The notes beneath the pieces were generated by a model. The model was not told the origin of the DNA. It saw only the letters and a list, made by a program, of their open reading frames with translations, and did no database searches. This document shows, in pieces, positions 61,334 through 64,000 of a DNA stretch of 64,000 nt. Origin of the DNA: Hymenobacter plasmatis (lineage in GTDB: Bacteria; Bacteroidota; Bacteroidia; Cytophagales; Hymenobacteraceae); contig NZ_JAJFAW010000019.1 of the NCBI RefSeq assembly GCF_020711255.1, positions 1 through 64,000 of the forward strand. Reading direction: 5' to 3'. Both the position numbers and the translations under genes were made by a program. How positions within the stretch are numbered: the stretch's first letter is position 1; each line of letters opens with the position of its first letter.

Positions 61334-62134
61334 TCATTTCCCCAGCTCCTCGGCCCGGTCGCGGGCGGCCACGGCGCCGGCTACCAGCCCTTCGCGCACC
61401 TGCCCTGCGCCGAAAGCGTGCATGGCCGCCTCCGTAGTGCCGCCTTTGGAAGCCACTTTGGCAATCCAGTCGGTGCAGCTCAGGCCTGATTGGGAGTACA
61501 GCTCCACCGCGCCGCGGAAGGTCTGGCTCACCAGCAGCTCGGCTTCGGCCGGGGTGAAACCCATTTGGGTGGCGGCGGTCATCAGGGCATCCATGCAGTA
61601 GTACACGTAGGCCGGGCCGCTGCCCGAGATGGCCGTGGCCGCATCAATGGCCGATTCTTCCTCGACGTAAACCGTCTTGCCCGTGGTGCTGAGAAGGTTT
61701 TGCACCTGCACCAGCTCGGCGCGGGTTACTTCGTCGGTGCTGGTGAAGGCCGTCATGCCCATGCCGATTTGGGCGGGCAGGTTGGGCATGGCCCGAATGA
61801 CTTTGGGCGTGCGCAATTCTTCGCGGAGCGTGGCAATGCGCACCCCAGCCATGATGCTGAGCACCACTTGGTGCGGCTGCACCAGCCCGCGCATCGCCTC
61901 AAACAGGGCCGGCGAATCCTGCGGCTTCACCGCCAGAATGATGATGTCAGCTCCCGGCACGCACTGGGCGGGGTCGCCCCATACGGTGCCCAGCTCGTGC
62001 GCGGCCAGGGCCGCCACGCGCTGGGGCGAGCGGGCCAGCAGCCGCAAATCGAGCCGCGAGGTGATGTGCGCCCGCACAAAGCTGCGGGCATAAGTCAGGC
62101 CCATGTTGCCGCCCCCGACGATGAGAATTTTCAT
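61334..62134 (-). CDS. proC: Pyrroline-5-carboxylate reductase ProC
   Basis: 266 residues, last step of proline biosynthesis: NAD(P)H-dependent reduction of 1-pyrroline-5-carboxylate. The N-terminal Rossmann loop is VGGGNMGLTYA; the helix ILAVKPQD follows the second strand. The C-terminal dimerisation and active-site region has TAISGSGPAYVYYCMDAL and VASKGGTTEAAM, the classic ProC signatures. Length and start (MKILIVGGGNMG at 62134) are normal. It stands alone between the acyl-CoA synthetase and a haloperoxidase-like gene. Confidence 0.97.
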   Translation of the reverse strand: MKILIVGGGNMGLTYARSFVRAHITSRLDLRLLARSPQRVAALAAHELGTVWGDPAQCVPGADIIILAVKPQDSPALFEAMRGLVQPHQVVLSIMAGVRIATLREELRTPKVIRAMPNLPAQIGMGMTAFTSTDEVTRAELVQVQNLLSTTGKTVYVEEESAIDAATAISGSGPAYVYYCMDALMTAATQMGFTPAEAELLVSQTFRGAVELYSQSGLSCTDWIAKVASKGGTTEAAMHAFGAGQVREGLVAGAVAARDRAEELGK

Positions 62135-62215
62135 AGCTGTAGTTGCTTGCTAACCAGAGTAAGGTCGCAAGTTCGGCACGAAGCATCCTACTGCCGCCGG
62201 AGGGGGCAACTAGCG

Positions 62216-63595
62216 CTAGCGGTGGAAGCGTAGGGCACTCACGTTGCGGCCCACTTTCACGCCTTCGCTCAAGCCTACTTCGTTTCCGTTGCGGAAGTGA
62301 ATGCCGCCATAGAGGCGTGACATGGCTGCTTCGTCGGCAAAAGCGGCAAAGTTGGCGAATGAACGGGGCTCAAAGCCCGGTCCCCGGGTCTGGTGTGTGT
62401 AGTCGGTAAAGGGCGTTTGGGCACCAAACATGTCGGACAGGACTTGCGCGGTAGCTGCTGATTGGGTGGCGTGGCCGGATACAAACTCCGGGAAAGGGGG
62501 CGTTTCCCAATCTGGATTCCAGGTGGGGTCAATCATGGCCCGGATGGCCGTGACGGGCCGTTCCCAGTTATAGACGTATTTGCATTTCCAGCAGCCCATG
62601 AATGCATCGGCGACGGCAACGCCTACGCGGGCGTAGGCTTCGCTTGCTGTGGCGAGCGTGGCCTTCCGGTCGCGCAGCACGATGGACGTGATGCTCACCA
62701 TATGGCCAGGCGGGGTAATGGTTTTGCCGGCATCGGCCCAGTAGGCGGAGATAACGCGCTGCCCTGCAGTAAGGGAGCGGCTCGTATTATACACCTCTAG
62801 TGCCTGGGCGTAATATGCGGAGCCAGGCTGCTTGGAGTACGTGTACGCAAGGCCAGGCATGGGCAGCGCGGCGTTGGCGGGCACGAAGCGGCGGTTGTTG
62901 CCCCAGTTGGGCTGCAGCGCCATACCGGCTGCGCCGGGCGATGTCTGCACCCACAATCCCACTCCGACGGGCGGCACGTAGCTGCTGGACTGGTTATTAA
63001 GGTAGCCTTGGTGCCCACCGTCGGTCTTCGACCAGTCGAACACGGCTTGGGCTACCTGCTGCCCAAACTTCACCGATCGGTCAAATTCTGCCGCCGTGTA
63101 GTAAGGCTGATTGAGGGCCGTTTCCAGCGAATCGATAGTGGCGCGCTGGGCCGCTGTGGCGTTGCCAAAAAGATTTTTGATAATGAAGGCTTCGGCAGCG
63201 TTCGCCGATACGTTCCAGTTATAGAGCTGGCCTGCCTCGGGTTGGGGCAAGGCACCCAAGCTAGTGAGTTGGCCGGCCAGGGATTGATATTCCGGCATGC
63301 CGGGCACTACGGCTTCGTAGAGGGTCACGCCGGAGTAGCCCAGCGCCCGGGCCGCTACCGGAGGCGAAAAGCCAGTCCCGTTTTTAATCAGCCGCAATTC
63401 TACATCAGCCCACTTAGTAGCTACGTCTGACGAATAGCTTTCCGTTAGCGGGGAAGCCGGCTTGGGGTCCATCAACGGGTCAGGGTCGGGGCTACAGGCC
63501 GAGAACAGCAGGGTAACGGCAAGGATGGAAACGGCACTTGCGCGCCGGAGAAACGAGTGGTTAGCCGGTGCTGATGGAGGTACGGTTGTTTTCAT
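62216..63595 (-). CDS. Vanadium haloperoxidase/PAP2-like lipoprotein
   Basis: 459 residues from the ATG at 63595 (MKTTVPPSAPANHSFLRRAS). The longer frame starts at 63652, but a perfect -7 element lies at 63629-63636 between them. The lipoprotein signal ends LLFSAC. The family's phosphate/vanadate site is complete: K and R-P in KCKYVYNWERPVTAIR, the SGH in PFPEFVSGHATQSAA, and R...H in SRLYGGIHFRNGNEVG. Such proteins are either haloperoxidases or acid phosphatases, and the two cannot be told apart by motif. It would be anchored in the periplasm or on the surface. Confidence 0.85.
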   Translation of the reverse strand: MKTTVPPSAPANHSFLRRASAVSILAVTLLFSACSPDPDPLMDPKPASPLTESYSSDVATKWADVELRLIKNGTGFSPPVAARALGYSGVTLYEAVVPGMPEYQSLAGQLTSLGALPQPEAGQLYNWNVSANAAEAFIIKNLFGNATAAQRATIDSLETALNQPYYTAAEFDRSVKFGQQVAQAVFDWSKTDGGHQGYLNNQSSSYVPPVGVGLWVQTSPGAAGMALQPNWGNNRRFVPANAALPMPGLAYTYSKQPGSAYYAQALEVYNTSRSLTAGQRVISAYWADAGKTITPPGHMVSITSIVLRDRKATLATASEAYARVGVAVADAFMGCWKCKYVYNWERPVTAIRAMIDPTWNPDWETPPFPEFVSGHATQSAATAQVLSDMFGAQTPFTDYTHQTRGPGFEPRSFANFAAFADEAAMSRLYGGIHFRNGNEVGLSEGVKVGRNVSALRFHR

Positions 63596-63628
63596 AGTGG
63601 CTGTGGATGTATTTGGTGGAGGACCCGA

Positions 63629-63636
63629 CAAATATA
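63629..63636 (-). promoter_or_regulatory. -7 promoter element (TATATTTG) of the haloperoxidase-like gene
   Basis: Perfect TAnnTTTG on the minus strand, 33 bp before the ATG at 63595. It decides between the two starts. Confidence 0.45.
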
Positions 63637-63721
63637 AGTACAGCCATTGCAAAAATCATATTATTTCTTATTTTAATATAAGCTGAACAGTATTAGGCAA
63701 TGATTCTACCCCTGACGCCGC

Positions 63722-64000
63722 TCATACTTTCAGCACAATGCCCTTTTTATACATCCAGCTCAATATTCCGAGCCAGATAAGCACCAGCACCACCGCGCCC
63801 ACCAGCGAGGCGGTGCGCGGGTCGGAGAAGAAGGGCGCGATGCCCCACTCGTAGAGCCACTCCTTCAGCCCCACGGTTTTGCCCGCGGGCCCCATCAATT
63901 TGAACAGGCTGAACGTGCGCGAGAGCAGGGCCGACAGGCAGAACACCAGAATGGCGTTGACGCCATACACCAGGGCCGGGCGCGTCCAGGCGCGGTAGCC
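63722..64000 (-). CDS. 3' end of a membrane acyltransferase-like protein (heparan-alpha-glucosaminide N-acetyltransferase/DUF5009 type), partial
   Basis: The gene runs off the end of the window; 92 C-terminal residues are visible. They include GYRAWTRPALVYGVNAILVF, a second membrane helix region (SLVGAVVLVLIWLGILSWMY) and the final KKGIVLKV. The pattern 'G.NAI.VF.lS.l....' followed by a W-Y-E-W segment (LKEWLYEWGIAPFF) matches the end of HGSNAT/DUF5009-type integral membrane acyltransferases, known or proposed to modify amino sugars. The family call rests on this short stretch only. Confidence 0.65.
   Translation of the reverse strand, partial: GYRAWTRPALVYGVNAILVFCLSALLSRTFSLFKLMGPAGKTVGLKEWLYEWGIAPFFSDPRTASLVGAVVLVLIWLGILSWMYKKGIVLKV

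Overview
The window looks like chromosomal DNA of a GC-rich member of the Bacteroidota, most likely a Hymenobacter-type cytophagalean. The reasons are several proteins with a signal peptide plus a C-terminal type IX secretion (T9SS) sorting domain, DUF885 peptidase-like paralogues, 7TMR-DISM and TPR sensor kinases, absence of strong Shine-Dalgarno sites, and promoter -7 elements of the Bacteroidota type (TAnnTTTG and close variants). The genus is inferred from style, not proven. I see no rRNA, tRNA, CRISPR array, plasmid or phage module.

Layout. 1-2.2 kb: a RAYT-type REP transposase pseudogene between two REP-like repeats, an outer-membrane barrel and a small hypothetical gene. 2.5-4.8 kb: katG. 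5.2-12.0 kb: three co-directional paralogous membrane sensor histidine kinases, spaced 6 and 13 bp, with no response regulator. 12.2-18.9 kb: an alpha-glucan module (secreted GH13 cyclomaltodextrinase/neopullulanase-like enzyme, GH31 alpha-glucosidase) that also holds a DUF1905/YdeI-like protein and an odd half-glycosyltransferase. 19-26 kb: cell-surface proteins (barrel, YCF48-type lipoprotein, T9SS protein, class A beta-lactamase-fold hydrolase, reprolysin-like metalloprotease). 26.8-29.1 kb: divergent DCC-thioredoxin-like and HTTM membrane genes, a recurrent pair. 29.2-34.4 kb: small lipoproteins, a metallo-beta-lactamase-fold protein, a flavin reductase and two alpha/beta hydrolases.

34.4-50.7 kb is a run of nine minus-strand genes that reads as a peptide-utilisation island: M28 peptidase, S9 peptidase, POT-family peptide transporter, a GH63/trehalase-like enzyme, four DUF885 proteins and a class C beta-lactamase-fold hydrolase. 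Three of the DUF885 genes are close paralogues. 51-56 kb: a tiny secreted basic protein, two T9SS surface proteins and a decayed kinase fragment. 56.3-64 kb: a GH3-beta-lactamase-fold fusion, an acyl-CoA synthetase, proC, a vanadium haloperoxidase/PAP2-like lipoprotein and the 3' end of a membrane acyltransferase-like gene.

Intergenic spaces are rich in REP-like inverted repeats of at least four families (7-14 kb, 23.6 kb, 38.1 kb, 48.6-48.9 kb). One AT-rich repeat has landed in frame inside an alpha/beta hydrolase gene, and another forms the C-terminus of a serine hydrolase. The best candidates for something new are the three-kinase array, the DUF885-centred peptidase island, the half-glycosyltransferase, and the repeats that have become protein-coding.
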